A DNA stretch of 64,000 nt from Clostridia bacterium (GTDB lineage: Bacteria; Bacillota; Clostridia; Oscillospirales; Acutalibacteraceae): positions 1 through 64,000 of the forward strand of contig JAFRXY010000038.1 in the NCBI GenBank assembly GCA_017441385.1, in the 5' to 3' direction. The position numbers and the translations under genes are program-made. Shown here piece by piece: positions 17,136 through 25,769 of the stretch. Numbering within the stretch: position 1 is the stretch's first letter; the number at the start of each line of letters is the position of its first letter. Below the pieces are notes generated by a model. It worked only from the letters and a program-made list of their open reading frames with translations. It did no database searches and had not been told where the DNA came from.

Positions 17136-18185
17136 TTACAGTTTTTCGATTTCTTTGAGAAGCTCGGTGAGAAGATCTTCTTCGGGGACTTTGCGGAGAA
17201 CTTCGCCTTTCTTGAAGATGAGTCCGCAGCCCACACCGCCGGCAATGCCTATGTCGGCTTCGCGGGCTTCGCCGGGGCCGTTGACCACACAGCCCATGAC
17301 GGCAACCTTAATGTCCTTGTTCACGTCCTTTAAAGCCTCCTGCACATCTTCCGCCAGCTTGATGAGATCAATGCGCGTCCTGCCGCATGTCGGGCAGGAA
17401 ACAAACTGAATGCCGCCCTTGCGTATATCCAAAGCCCGCAAAATGTCCTTTGCCGCGTAGACTTCCCGTACCGGATCGGCTGTGAGAGAAACACGCACCG
17501 TATCCCCTATGCCGTCCATCAGCAGCGAGCCGAGACCCGCAGAGGATTTGATGAGTCCCATGCGCTCGGTACCCGCTTCGGTCACGCCGAGGTGAAGCGG
17601 ATAATCGCAGCGCTCGGCTGCAATACGGTAGGATTCCACCATGGTCTGCACCGTGGAAGACTTCATGGAAATCACCGTGTCGTAAAAATCGAATTTCTCC
17701 AGCAGTGAAACGTGATAGAGTGCGCTTTCCACCAGCGCTTCGGCTGTCGGGGAGCCGTACTTCGCGAGAATGGATTTCTCTACGGAACCGGAATTCACGC
17801 CCACGCGGATGGGAATATTCCGCTGACGGCAGACGTCCACAACCGCTTTGACACGGCTCTCATCGCCGATATTGCCGGGATTGATGCGGATTTTGTCCAC
17901 TCCGGCTGCTGCCGATTCTATGGCAAGTCTATAATCAAAATGGATATCCGCGACAATCGGCACCGAAACGGCTTCTTTCAGCGAGGCAATCAGCTTGACG
18001 GCGGGCATATCCGGCACGGCTGCGCGAATAATTTCACACCCCGCTGCTTCCAACGCCTTTGCCTGCGCGACGCTGCCTTCGATATCGGTGGAAGGCCTGT
18101 TGAGCATGGACTGAATGGTAACCGGAGAATCTCCGCCTATGTAAATATTTCCTACCTTGACCTTTCTGCTGCTTCTTCTTTCCAT
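17136..18185 (-). CDS. ispG: 4-hydroxy-3-methylbut-2-en-1-yl diphosphate synthase IspG
   Basis: 349 residues, the penultimate enzyme of the MEP isoprenoid pathway, a 4Fe-4S protein. It has a TIM barrel (VADIHFDYRLAI, KIRINPGNIGD, LGVTEAGT) followed by the cluster-binding domain with the CPTCGRTRID and GCVVNGPGEA segments that supply three Cys and one Glu ligand. With dxr in the same region, two MEP pathway genes are present. It has its own promoter about 90 bases upstream. Confidence 0.96.
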   Translation of the reverse strand: MERRSSRKVKVGNIYIGGDSPVTIQSMLNRPSTDIEGSVAQAKALEAAGCEIIRAAVPDMPAVKLIASLKEAVSVPIVADIHFDYRLAIESAAAGVDKIRINPGNIGDESRVKAVVDVCRQRNIPIRVGVNSGSVEKSILAKYGSPTAEALVESALYHVSLLEKFDFYDTVISMKSSTVQTMVESYRIAAERCDYPLHLGVTEAGTERMGLIKSSAGLGSLLMDGIGDTVRVSLTADPVREVYAAKDILRALDIRKGGIQFVSCPTCGRTRIDLIKLAEDVQEALKDVNKDIKVAVMGCVVNGPGEAREADIGIAGGVGCGLIFKKGEVLRKVPEEDLLTELLKEIEKL

Positions 18186-18272
18186 TCATTCATCAATCCT
18201 TTCGACGGTGTTGGTTATAAATTGAAAAATTGAAAAAAACGTACATTAACCCAAGTATAATTGATTACGATC

Positions 18273-18301
18273 ATTATAGCACATATTTATCATATTGGCA
18301 A
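18273..18301 (-). promoter_or_regulatory. Promoter of ispG
   Basis: Minus strand TTGCCA (18296-18301) and TATAAT (18273-18278) with a 17-base spacer; TGC directly before the -10 makes it an extended -10 promoter. It is divergent from the plus-strand radical SAM promoter about 100 bases away. Confidence 0.75.
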
Positions 18302-18365
18302 GGAAATATAAGAAAAGACTGACGAAAAAAAGAAAAAAATCCCCGTGAAATTTCGCACAATGGTA

Positions 18366-18394
18366 TGTACTTCCGGCGGGAATTCATGTATAAT
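18366..18394 (+). promoter_or_regulatory. Promoter of the plus-strand radical SAM gene
   Basis: A perfect TATAAT (18389-18394) with a weak TGTACT (18366-18371) 17 bases upstream, ending about 34 bases before the TTG start. The weak -35 makes this less certain than the divergent ispG promoter. Confidence 0.5.
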
Positions 18395-18427
18395 GGTTTT
18401 ATCAGAGTCCGGAGGTGAAGGAGAAAA

Positions 18428-19294
18428 TTGCATGAGATTTACGCAAAGGGGATTTTATCGCCCAAAAACGGCATGAACATCTACCGCGGCTGCTCGCACG
18501 GCTGCATTTACTGCGATTCCAGAAGCAAATGCTACGGCATGACCCACGCATTCGAGGATATCGAGGTAAAAATCAACGCGCCGGAGCTTCTTGAGCAGGC
18601 GCTTCGCAGGAAGAAGCAGCGCTGCATGATCGGCACCGGCGCCATGTGTGACCCATATTTACATATTGAAGAAAAACTGCTTCTCACCCGGCGCTGTCTG
18701 GAAATCATTGACCGGTACGGCTTCGGGCTGTCCATTCAAACCAAGTCGGCAAGGATTCTGCGCGACCTTGACCTGCTCAAAAGCATCAACGAAAAGGCAA
18801 AATGCGTCGTTCAGATGACGCTCACCACCCATGATGAATCGCTCTGCCGCTTAGTCGAGCCGAATGTATCGACTACTTCGGAGCGGGTGGAAGTTCTCAG
18901 AATCATGCGCCGCAAAAAAATCCCCACCGTCGTTTGGCTCTGCCCGATACTCCCCGTCCTCAACGACACGCCCGAAAACCTGCTGGGCATTCTGCATGAC
19001 TGCCTTGCAGCAGGTGTGAAGGGAATTCTCTGCTTCGGCATGGGAATGACGCTGCGCGAAGGCGACCGGGAATATTATTACGATGCGCTCGACCGACATT
19101 TTCCGGGACTGAAAGAGAAATATATCTCCCTCTACGGCAACGCCTATGTGATCGACTCCCCGAATGCAGCGAAGCTGTTTCGCATATTCCATTCCTTCTG
19201 CCGGGAGCATGGCATCATGCACAGACCGGATGAAATTTTCGCCTACCTGAATGAATTTCCGGAAGAATGCTTTGAGCAGACGAGTCTGTTCTGA
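18428..19294 (+). CDS. SPL/Rv2578c-like radical SAM protein
   Basis: 288 residues. The radical SAM cluster motif is GCSHGCIYC near residues 22-30, preceded by MNIYRGC, typical of the spore photoproduct lyase-like Rv2578c group. These proteins are common but mostly without known substrate; true spore photoproduct lyase is longer and has a different N-terminus. Start is TTG at 18428, after GGAGGTGAAGGAG. The gene stands alone on the plus strand in a long minus-strand block, converging with the methyltransferase gene one base beyond its stop. Confidence 0.85.
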   Translation: MHEIYAKGILSPKNGMNIYRGCSHGCIYCDSRSKCYGMTHAFEDIEVKINAPELLEQALRRKKQRCMIGTGAMCDPYLHIEEKLLLTRRCLEIIDRYGFGLSIQTKSARILRDLDLLKSINEKAKCVVQMTLTTHDESLCRLVEPNVSTTSERVEVLRIMRRKKIPTVVWLCPILPVLNDTPENLLGILHDCLAAGVKGILCFGMGMTLREGDREYYYDALDRHFPGLKEKYISLYGNAYVIDSPNAAKLFRIFHSFCREHGIMHRPDEIFAYLNEFPEECFEQTSLF

Positions 19295-19295
19295 A

Positions 19296-20087
19296 TCATT
19301 TTCTTTTCATGACAGCGATAGCGGCGTAATGAAGAATATCGAAAGATTCCGGCGCACGTTCATTCAGCATTACCCGGTGTTCCTTCTCCCAAGCTGCCAA
19401 TTCCCCGCCGGATAGCGACGCGCCAACCCCCCGGCATGCTTTCATCCTTCCGTGCCAGCTCTCGCGGGTAAAAGGAACTGACAGGTCGTATTCCTCGTGA
19501 AATTCCATATCGAAATAGTCGAAAGCCACTGCCGGAATGCCAATCGGCTTGCGGGTCTCCCCCGCACCCGACCATTGCGGGCTGTATTTGAGTACGATTT
19601 CCTCACTGGCTCCGGCGATTTCGTCCTCATAGGGGAGCCACGCCATGTAGAGAATGACCAGCCTTCCCCCCGGTTTTAAGAACCGGTGCAGCATGGGCAT
19701 AACCTTCTGATGATCGAAGTACCAGAAGCACTGGCAGGCTGTAACCACATCGAAGGAACCCTCCGGGAATGCAAGCTCTTCGGTGGGTTTGGCGAAATAG
19801 TCAATCTCCATTCCTGCCTCTTCGGAAAGACGCTTGGCAGCGGCGATCTGTTCGGGTGAAATATCCGTGCCTGTCCACTTCGCGCCGAAACGGTACAGAT
19901 TGCGCGGCAGCACCCCCGTTCCGGTGCCGATATCCAGCACGCTCTGCCCTTTTACGCAAAGCCCGCAGTCGATGACTCTGCGGTAGAATTCCTCCGGATA
20001 GATATCGCGGAATTTCGCGTAATCCTCCGACGTTCTCCCCCAGTCAAAGGACTTTCCGTTGTCGATTTTTTCATTGGAAATTAGCAT
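19296..20087 (-). CDS. Class I SAM-dependent methyltransferase
   Basis: 263 residues. Motif I is VLDIGTGTGVLPRNL near residues 51-65, followed by WTGTDISPEQIAAAKRL (motif II) and FDVVTACQCFWYF (motif IV). It belongs to the Methyltransf_11/25-like family seen with small molecules, but the substrate is unknown. The C-terminal part with PFTRESWHGRMKACRGVG resembles yeast TMT1/YCR-type relatives. It is transcribed alone, convergent with the radical SAM gene and separated from rseP by a strong terminator. Confidence 0.85.
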   Translation of the reverse strand: MLISNEKIDNGKSFDWGRTSEDYAKFRDIYPEEFYRRVIDCGLCVKGQSVLDIGTGTGVLPRNLYRFGAKWTGTDISPEQIAAAKRLSEEAGMEIDYFAKPTEELAFPEGSFDVVTACQCFWYFDHQKVMPMLHRFLKPGGRLVILYMAWLPYEDEIAGASEEIVLKYSPQWSGAGETRKPIGIPAVAFDYFDMEFHEEYDLSVPFTRESWHGRMKACRGVGASLSGGELAAWEKEHRVMLNERAPESFDILHYAAIAVMKRK

Positions 20088-20145
20088 TAAAAATCCCTTT
20101 CCCTACCTTATTTTGAACTTCACACTATAATAACTCCAAACTATC

Positions 20146-20186
20146 AAAAAGGCATTCCGCTTGTAAACAAAGCGGAGTGCCTTTTT
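20146..20186 (-). terminator. Strong bidirectional terminator after rseP
   Basis: A near-perfect 17-base inverted repeat (left arm 20146-20162, right arm 20170-20186) with GC-rich core AAGCGGAnTGCC, closed by A-run and T-run ends on both sides. On the minus strand it lies 12 bases past the rseP stop and ends the pyrH-to-rseP transcript. Confidence 0.85.
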
Positions 20187-20197
20187 GTTTCAAAAAA

Positions 20198-21265
20198 TCA
20201 GAAAAGCGACCATACGTCCTTGATAGTAACGATGATCATCAGGAGTATCAGCAGAGCAAAGCCGACAAAGTGCACAATACCTTCCTTCTCAGGGTCAATC
20301 GGCTTGCGGCGGATGCCTTCAATAATAACGAACAGCAGCCTTCCGCCGTCCAGCGCCGGCAGCGGCAGCAGGTTAAAGATGCCGAGGTTGACCGTGATCA
20401 GCGCCATGAAATTGATGATGTTGTTCAGTCCGTCCATGAAGCTGTATTTGAAGCCCGCTTCGGCGACCTGCCCGATCGCGGAGGCCATTCCGACGGGGCC
20501 TGACACTTCATTGAAGCCCACCCGTCCCGTCACCATCATGATGATGCTGGAATAGATCATGCGCACATAAGCATATGTTTCGGAAAAAGTATTGGAGATC
20601 ACCGTCCAGACATTCTTATCCACACGCTTGACCTTGAAGTCGATTCTCGTTATCTTGGCGCCGCTGAACTCCTCCACTTCCATGTGAAGGTCGTTGAATT
20701 CCAGCTTCTTCCCATCGCGCTTGACGGCAATGTCAACGACCCCGTCCTTCGCTGTGGAAAGGGCAAAACTGATGTCGGTGGCACAGTGTGTGCGGTAGCC
20801 GTTGATGGAATAAATGTCGTCCCCCAGCTGAATGCCCGCGCTCATGCTCGTGGAATCGCTGACCAGATAGGCGATTTTGGTGGAAGCATAGTAGGGCTGC
20901 TGCACCTGAATGATGAACATGAACACAATACCCAGAATGATATTCATACATGCGCCGGCGGCGAGAATAATGCCGCGCTGCCACCATTTTTTGTTGTTGA
21001 GGGCACGCTCGTCGTCACTGTCCTCGTCCTCCCCTTCCATTGCGCAGTAGCCGCCGATGGGAATCAGTCTGAGGGAATAGAGCGTTTCCTTGCCCTGCTT
21101 GGAGAGCAGCTTCGGCCCCATGCCGAGGGCAAATTCATTCACCTTGACCCCGAATTTCTTGGCAGTGATGAAATGCCCGAATTCGTGTATGCCGATAATC
21201 ATGGCAAACAGAATCACGGCGATGATCACCGTCAGTACAATATAGAAAGTTGAAATATTGACCAC
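20198..21265 (-). CDS. rseP: Site-2 protease RseP/RasP (M50 metalloprotease)
   Basis: 355 residues, membrane-embedded zinc protease that cleaves anti-sigma factors and leftover signal peptides. The zinc motif HEFGH is in the first transmembrane helix (about residue 27), followed by FALGMGPKL. A PDZ domain lies in the middle (SMSAGIQLGDDIYSINGY), and the second zinc-site segment NLLPLPALDGG (about 303-313) is in a late helix. GTG at 21265 is the longest start. Upstream is dxr with a 10-base gap. Confidence 0.95.
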   Translation of the reverse strand: MVNISTFYIVLTVIIAVILFAMIIGIHEFGHFITAKKFGVKVNEFALGMGPKLLSKQGKETLYSLRLIPIGGYCAMEGEDEDSDDERALNNKKWWQRGIILAAGACMNIILGIVFMFIIQVQQPYYASTKIAYLVSDSTSMSAGIQLGDDIYSINGYRTHCATDISFALSTAKDGVVDIAVKRDGKKLEFNDLHMEVEEFSGAKITRIDFKVKRVDKNVWTVISNTFSETYAYVRMIYSSIIMMVTGRVGFNEVSGPVGMASAIGQVAEAGFKYSFMDGLNNIINFMALITVNLGIFNLLPLPALDGGRLLFVIIEGIRRKPIDPEKEGIVHFVGFALLILLMIIVTIKDVWSLF

Positions 21266-21275
21266 TCCTATTCAA

Positions 21276-22454
21276 TTATAGATTGCCCGACGCCTGCATT
21301 ACATATTCACGCGCCGCCTTATCGCATTCCAGCACATCCTCAACGGTAAAATTTTCCACCTTGGGCTGCCGTTCCATGGCTTCCCAGACGTATTTCCCGA
21401 TATCGAGGAATCCGATCTTCTTCTTCAGGAACAGCTCCACCGCCTTTTCGTTTGCGCCGTTGGCTGCCGCCGGCGCCAGTCCTCCGCGCCGCATGGCTTC
21501 CTTGCAAGCCGCCAGACATACGAAGGTTTCGGTATCCGGGCGGTAGAAGGTCAGCTTTCCGACTTCAAACAAATCCAGAGGCTTTGCCGGCGAAGGAACC
21601 CTGTCAGGATAGCTGATGGCATACTGAATCGGAATGCGCATATCCGGCGTTCCCAGCTGCGCAATGACGGAATTGTCGCAGTATTCCACAGCAGAGTGAA
21701 TAATGCTCTCCCGCTGAACAACCACTTCGATATCTTCAACGCCCTTATTGAAGAGCCAAGCCGCTTCGATCACTTCCAGCCCCTTGTTCATCAGAGTGGC
21801 GGAATCGATGGTAATCTTCGCGCCCATACTCCAGTTCGGGTGCTTCAAAGCCTGTTCGGGCGTAACGTCAAGCAATTCCTCCCGCTTCCTGCCGAAAAAG
21901 GGGCCTCCCGACGCGGTAAGAATAATCCGGCGGAAGGCGTGTGCTCCCGGCGAACCTTGCAGACACTGGAAGATTGCCGAATGTTCGCTGTCTACCGGCA
22001 GAATCGGAACGCCTTTTTCCCTTGCCGCGTTCATCACCAGCTGACCGCCCGCGACAAGCGTTTCCTTGTTGGCAAGCGCCAAGTCCTTGCCCGCTTCAAT
22101 AATGGCGAGCGTCGGAACCAGTCCCACCATTCCCACTACGGAATTGAGCACAACGTCGTTGCTGTCGAGCGTAGCGGCTTCAATGAAACCTTCCATCCCT
22201 TGCAGCACCCGGACAGAGGTGTCGGCTAATTTAATCTTTAACTCGGCGGCGGCGGCTTGGTCCATGACGGCAACGACCTGCGGCTTGAATTCACGAGCTT
22301 GCGCTTCCAGAAGATCGATGCTGCGATTGGCGCAGAGCGCCGTCACATGCAGCCCCATTCCCCGCGCAACGTCGAGCGCCTGTGTGCCGATGGAGCCTGT
22401 CGAACCGAGAATGGCGATATTCCGCCGTTTTTTGAAATGATTCATGTCAGTCAT
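21276..22454 (-). CDS. dxr: 1-deoxy-D-xylulose 5-phosphate reductoisomerase
   Basis: 392 residues. It catalyses the first committed MEP pathway step with NADPH. The nucleotide-binding GSTGSIGTQALDV is near residue 17, ALANKETLVAGG near 126, and the metal/substrate residues are in LPVDSEHSAIFQCL and TIDSATLMNKGLEVIEA. It sits between cdsA and rseP, the standard order in this phylum. AGGTAGG ahead of the start codon serves as ribosome binding site. Confidence 0.96.
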   Translation of the reverse strand: MTDMNHFKKRRNIAILGSTGSIGTQALDVARGMGLHVTALCANRSIDLLEAQAREFKPQVVAVMDQAAAAELKIKLADTSVRVLQGMEGFIEAATLDSNDVVLNSVVGMVGLVPTLAIIEAGKDLALANKETLVAGGQLVMNAAREKGVPILPVDSEHSAIFQCLQGSPGAHAFRRIILTASGGPFFGRKREELLDVTPEQALKHPNWSMGAKITIDSATLMNKGLEVIEAAWLFNKGVEDIEVVVQRESIIHSAVEYCDNSVIAQLGTPDMRIPIQYAISYPDRVPSPAKPLDLFEVGKLTFYRPDTETFVCLAACKEAMRRGGLAPAAANGANEKAVELFLKKKIGFLDIGKYVWEAMERQPKVENFTVEDVLECDKAAREYVMQASGNL

Positions 22455-22469
22455 TACGATAATACCTAC

Positions 22470-23339
22470 CTATTTTAAGATTGGCAATACAAAATTGAGC
22501 AGGTAGAAGGTGGGACACACAAACAGCACGCTGTCAAATCTGTCCAGCACTCCGCCGTGACCCGGAAAGAGGTTGCCGAAGTCCTTAATGCCATACTGAC
22601 GCTTGACTGTTGAGAAAGAAATATCCCCGAACATCGACATCAGAATACTCGTTGCCGTGATAATGAGAAAATTGACATAATTGATTCCGTTGGCGGTGCA
22701 TCCGAACACATCGGAATATAGATATGCGGCACCAATGGAAAAAATCATGGAGAACACAAAACCGCCCACCGAGCCTTCTATGGTTTTTTTTGGGCTGAGC
22801 ACCGGCGCAAGTTTGTGTCTTCCGAAGGCTCTTCCCACAAAGTAGGCCGCACCGTCCGCTACCCACGCAACCAGCAGGCAATAGGACACCAGCGCGATTC
22901 CCCCGGAATAAGAAGGCGTGCCGTCGGCATTCTTCATGACGGAAAGGAAGATAAGTTCCGTCACCATAAACGGCAGCGCAACGAACATTGTGAGTATCAT
23001 TGAAGTACACAGCGTTTCAATTCTCAGCACCGAATGCTTTCTCAGCAAAATGGCAAACATCACAAAGAGATAAATCATGGAAGCCGCCATGACAGCGCCG
23101 TACATCTTAAGTGTATCTCCCAGAAAAGGAGCCAGCATTACCGCAATTCCGTAGGCAAAACAGGGCACAAACAGCACTTTGACCTTTTCCGCGCCGGCGG
23201 TTTTAAGAACCTCATAGATTCCCACCAGCGAAAGCGCAAGCAGCACCCCGCAAAGAACATAAGGACAGTACACAGAAGCCCACATGATTGCCGCCGTCGC
23301 AGGTATTCCGACAGCAGCGGTCAGTATTCTGGTTTTCAT
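22470..23339 (-). CDS. cdsA: Phosphatidate cytidylyltransferase CdsA
   Basis: 289 residues with about eight hydrophobic helices. It makes CDP-diacylglycerol from phosphatidate and CTP for phospholipid synthesis. The C-terminal signature is visible as GDISFSTVKRQYGIKDFGNLFPGHGGVLDRFDS (about 238-270), and the segment APVLSPKKTIEGSVGGF precedes it. Starts three bases after the uppS stop. Confidence 0.95.
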   Translation of the reverse strand: MKTRILTAAVGIPATAAIMWASVYCPYVLCGVLLALSLVGIYEVLKTAGAEKVKVLFVPCFAYGIAVMLAPFLGDTLKMYGAVMAASMIYLFVMFAILLRKHSVLRIETLCTSMILTMFVALPFMVTELIFLSVMKNADGTPSYSGGIALVSYCLLVAWVADGAAYFVGRAFGRHKLAPVLSPKKTIEGSVGGFVFSMIFSIGAAYLYSDVFGCTANGINYVNFLIITATSILMSMFGDISFSTVKRQYGIKDFGNLFPGHGGVLDRFDSVLFVCPTFYLLNFVLPILK

Positions 23340-23342
23340 CTC

Positions 23343-24092
23343 TTATACCCCCCCGAAGCGTCTGTTTCTTCTGGAATACTCGTCAAGCGCCAGTTCCAGA
23401 TCCTCGGTTGTGAAATCCGGCCAGAGAATCTCGTCCATAAATACATATTCGGAATACGCCGACTGCCAGAGCAGGAAATTGGAAGTGCGGTACTCGCCGC
23501 TCGGACGGATAATCAGATCAGGGTCAGGCTGACCGAAAGTATACATGTGCTCCGAAATCATTGCCGAATCAATGTCCTCCGGTTTCAGTTTTCCCTCGGC
23601 AACTTCCGACGAAATTTCACGCACAGCGCGGATAATCTCGTCCCTGCCGCCGTAATTCATGGCGATGTTGAGCCGCATACCGGTTTTGTCGGATGAGATT
23701 TCCTCGGTTTCGTGAATCAGCTGCTGGAGCTTGGGACTGAAAGCCGTTACGTCGCCTATGAAGATGGTGCGGATATTCTCCTCGCTGAAATCGCGAAGGG
23801 CTTCAATCAGGTAATCATAGAAAAGATCCATGAGCGCGTCGATTTCTTCCTTCGGGCGTTTCCAGTTTTCGGTCGAAAAGGCGTAGACGGTCAGGTTTTT
23901 AATGCCGATACTGTTGGCGTACCGGGTGATTTTTTTGAAGGTGGCCGCGCCGACCTTGTGACCCGCCTGCCGGGGAAGTCCTCTTTTTTTCGCCCATCTT
24001 CCGTTGCCGTCCATAATGATACCGACATGCTCCGGAAGGATTCTCTTGGAACGGTCTATGATTTGTTCTTCTTTTTTCTTTTTAAATATCAC
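23343..24092 (-). CDS. uppS: Isoprenyl transferase (undecaprenyl diphosphate synthase)
   Basis: 249 residues. Builds the C55 undecaprenyl carrier from FPP and IPP for cell wall synthesis. The start of the cis-prenyltransferase fold is HVGIIMDGNGRWAKKRGLPRQAGH (22-45), with catalytic Asp in MDGNGRW, then FSTENWKRP, NYGGRDEI and the C-terminal RPSGEYRTSNFLLWQSAYSE. Preceded by a 170-base gap with a hairpin that may partly terminate frr transcription. Confidence 0.96.
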   Translation of the reverse strand: MIFKKKKEEQIIDRSKRILPEHVGIIMDGNGRWAKKRGLPRQAGHKVGAATFKKITRYANSIGIKNLTVYAFSTENWKRPKEEIDALMDLFYDYLIEALRDFSEENIRTIFIGDVTAFSPKLQQLIHETEEISSDKTGMRLNIAMNYGGRDEIIRAVREISSEVAEGKLKPEDIDSAMISEHMYTFGQPDPDLIIRPSGEYRTSNFLLWQSAYSEYVFMDEILWPDFTTEDLELALDEYSRRNRRFGGV

Positions 24093-24161
24093 GGCGATTC
24101 TCTCTTTTTCAATATAATTTACTCATGTCAGAATGTCACTTCATGAGCAGTGTAATTACTC

Positions 24162-24217
24162 AAAAAGCCCCCTTTACGCATTGGCTGCAATAGCTTCTTA
24201 AGCTGCAAGGGAGCTTT
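24162..24217 (-). terminator. Hairpin between frr and uppS, possible partial terminator
   Basis: On the minus strand AAAGCTCCCTT (24217-24207) pairs with AAGGGGGCTTT (24174-24164) with one G-U pair, followed by only a short T-run. The long loop contains a second small stem (AGCTT/AAGCT). Because the uppS-to-rseP genes lie beyond, read-through or an internal promoter is needed. Confidence 0.45.
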
Positions 24218-24260
24218 CAGTATTATGGAAGCACACCGTTATTTACAGTCCGCTTGAAGG

Positions 24261-24815
24261 TCAGATTTCCATGATTTCCTTCTTCTTGTCGGCGCACATG
24301 GAATCGATCTGCTTGCAGTACTTGTCGGTAATATCCTGTATCTTCTTTTCGCCCTGTTTCTGGTCGTCCTCGGTGATATCGGAGGCTTTCTTCATGGACT
24401 TGAGCTTTTCATTGGCATCGCGGCGGATGGAACGGATCGCGACCTTGCTTTCCTCCCCCATTTTCTGAACATCCTTGGAAAGTTCCTTGCGGCGCTCCTC
24501 GGTGAGCGGAGGAAAGACAAGACGGATAATCTTGCCGTCGTTCTGGGGATTGATGCCGATGTCAGCTTCATTGATGGCTCTCTCGATGGATTTGAGGGTG
24601 TGTGAATCCCACGGCTGAATCGTAAGGGTTCTGGCTTCGGGGACATTCACAACGGCAAGCTGGTTGATAGGTGTGGGAACACCGTAGTAATCCACATTCA
24701 CCTTGTCGATGATGGCCGGATTGGCTCTGCCGGCTCTGAGGGTCTTGAATTCGCCCGCAAGCACGTCAAGGGTCTTTTCCATCCTGTCTTTCATATCATT
24801 GATTACGTTCTGCAT
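24261..24815 (-). CDS. frr: Ribosome recycling factor
   Basis: 184 residues from the ATG at about 24815, chosen because AAGGAA lies just upstream and the family is about 185 residues long. It splits post-termination ribosomes with EF-G. Typical segments are MKDRMEKTLDVLAGEFKTLRAGRANPAIID, the PEARTLTIQPWD hinge and IRLVFPPLTEERRKEL. The long three-helix C-terminus (KKIQDITDKYCKQIDSM) completes the fold. 26 bases downstream of pyrH. Confidence 0.96.
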   Translation of the reverse strand: MQNVINDMKDRMEKTLDVLAGEFKTLRAGRANPAIIDKVNVDYYGVPTPINQLAVVNVPEARTLTIQPWDSHTLKSIERAINEADIGINPQNDGKIIRLVFPPLTEERRKELSKDVQKMGEESKVAIRSIRRDANEKLKSMKKASDITEDDQKQGEKKIQDITDKYCKQIDSMCADKKKEIMEI

Positions 24816-24840
24816 AAAACATTCCTTCTTTACAATTAAT

Positions 24841-25548
24841 TTACGGAGTGACAAGTGTGCCTACGTTTTCGCCCATCATGGCACGGACCATGTCGTCGGG
24901 ATTGCCGAGATTGTAGACCTGAATCGGGATTTTGTTTTCACGGCACATGGCGGCGGCCGTGCTGTCCATTACCTGAAGATTTTTGATCAGCACTTCTTCA
25001 AAAGTAATGGTGTCAAACTTGACGGCGTCGGGATTCTTCTTGGGGTCGCTGTCGTAAACGCCATCCACCATGGTTGCCTTGAAGATGACCTCCGCGTCGA
25101 TCTCCGCGGCTCTCAGCGCTGCCGCAAGGTCAGTGGAACAGAAGGGATTGCCCGTACCGCATCCGAAGATTACGATTCTGCCTCGTTCAAGATGACGGAC
25201 GGCGCGGTTGCGGATGTAGGGTTCGGCAATCGTATTCATCGGAATGGCTGACTGCACTCTGACTTCACAGCCGAGCTGTTCCAGCATGTCCCCCACCGCA
25301 AGAGCGTTCATCTGAGTGGCCAACATGCCTATGTGATCCGCGCGGGTTCTGTCCATGCCCGCAGAGCTTCTGCCGCGCCAGAAATTGCCTCCGCCGACAA
25401 CAATGCCGATCTGCACGCCCATATCGGCGCATTTCTTGACCGAAGTGCAGATCTGACGAATCACTTCGTCATTCAGACCGAAATGCTTATCTCCTGCCAG
25501 AGCTTCGCCGCTCAGTTTGAGCAGCACGCGGGAATATTTCGCCTGCAT
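24841..25548 (-). CDS. pyrH: UMP kinase PyrH
   Basis: About 235 residues, amino acid kinase fold. Phosphorylates UMP to [12 protein letters not shown] is near the start, [14 protein letters not shown] follows, and the C-terminal [19 protein letters not shown] is typical. The ATG at 25548 is preferred over that at 25557 for Shine-Dalgarno spacing (AAAGG about ten bases upstream). First gene of its transcript here; rpsB and tsf, its usual upstream partners, are not adjacent. Confidence 0.95.
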   Translation of the reverse strand: MQAKYSRVLLKLSGEALAGDKHFGLNDEVIRQICTSVKKCADMGVQIGIVVGGGNFWRGRSSAGMDRTRADHIGMLATQMNALAVGDMLEQLGCEVRVQSAIPMNTIAEPYIRNRAVRHLERGRIVIFGCGTGNPFCSTDLAAALRAAEIDAEVIFKATMVDGVYDSDPKKNPDAVKFDTITFEEVLIKNLQVMDSTAAAMCRENKIPIQVYNLGNPDDMVRAMMGENVGTLVTP

Positions 25549-25614
25549 AATGATCATGCCTTTCTAACATAATTCTTCCGTATAATAATATGCGGATATA
25601 AATTTCTTCAATTT

Positions 25615-25643
25615 ATTTTACACAAAATACTATAAAATGTAAA
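25615..25643 (-). promoter_or_regulatory. Promoter of the pyrH-frr operon
   Basis: Minus strand TTTACA (25638-25643) and TAAAAT (25615-25620) spaced by 17 bases, with AT-rich flanks, about 65 bases ahead of pyrH. Confidence 0.65.
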
Positions 25644-25691
25644 GGCTGAGCATGCATTTTTATCAATTATTTTACAATTGAGCGGAATTTA

Positions 25692-25740
25692 CAAAAATAA
25701 ACCGGAGTACCGCTGTGCAAAAGGCGGTGCTCCGGTTTAT
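25692..25740 (-). terminator. Terminator of the cystatin-like lipoprotein gene
   Basis: A 17-base stem (25697-25713 with 25724-25740, one mismatch) with a GC-rich core CCGGAGnACCGC. On the minus strand it is followed by TTTTTG. It lies about 30 bases after the lipoprotein stop. Confidence 0.8.
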
Positions 25741-25769
25741 GCAAATCAAAATAAAGGATTGCTGAAGAA

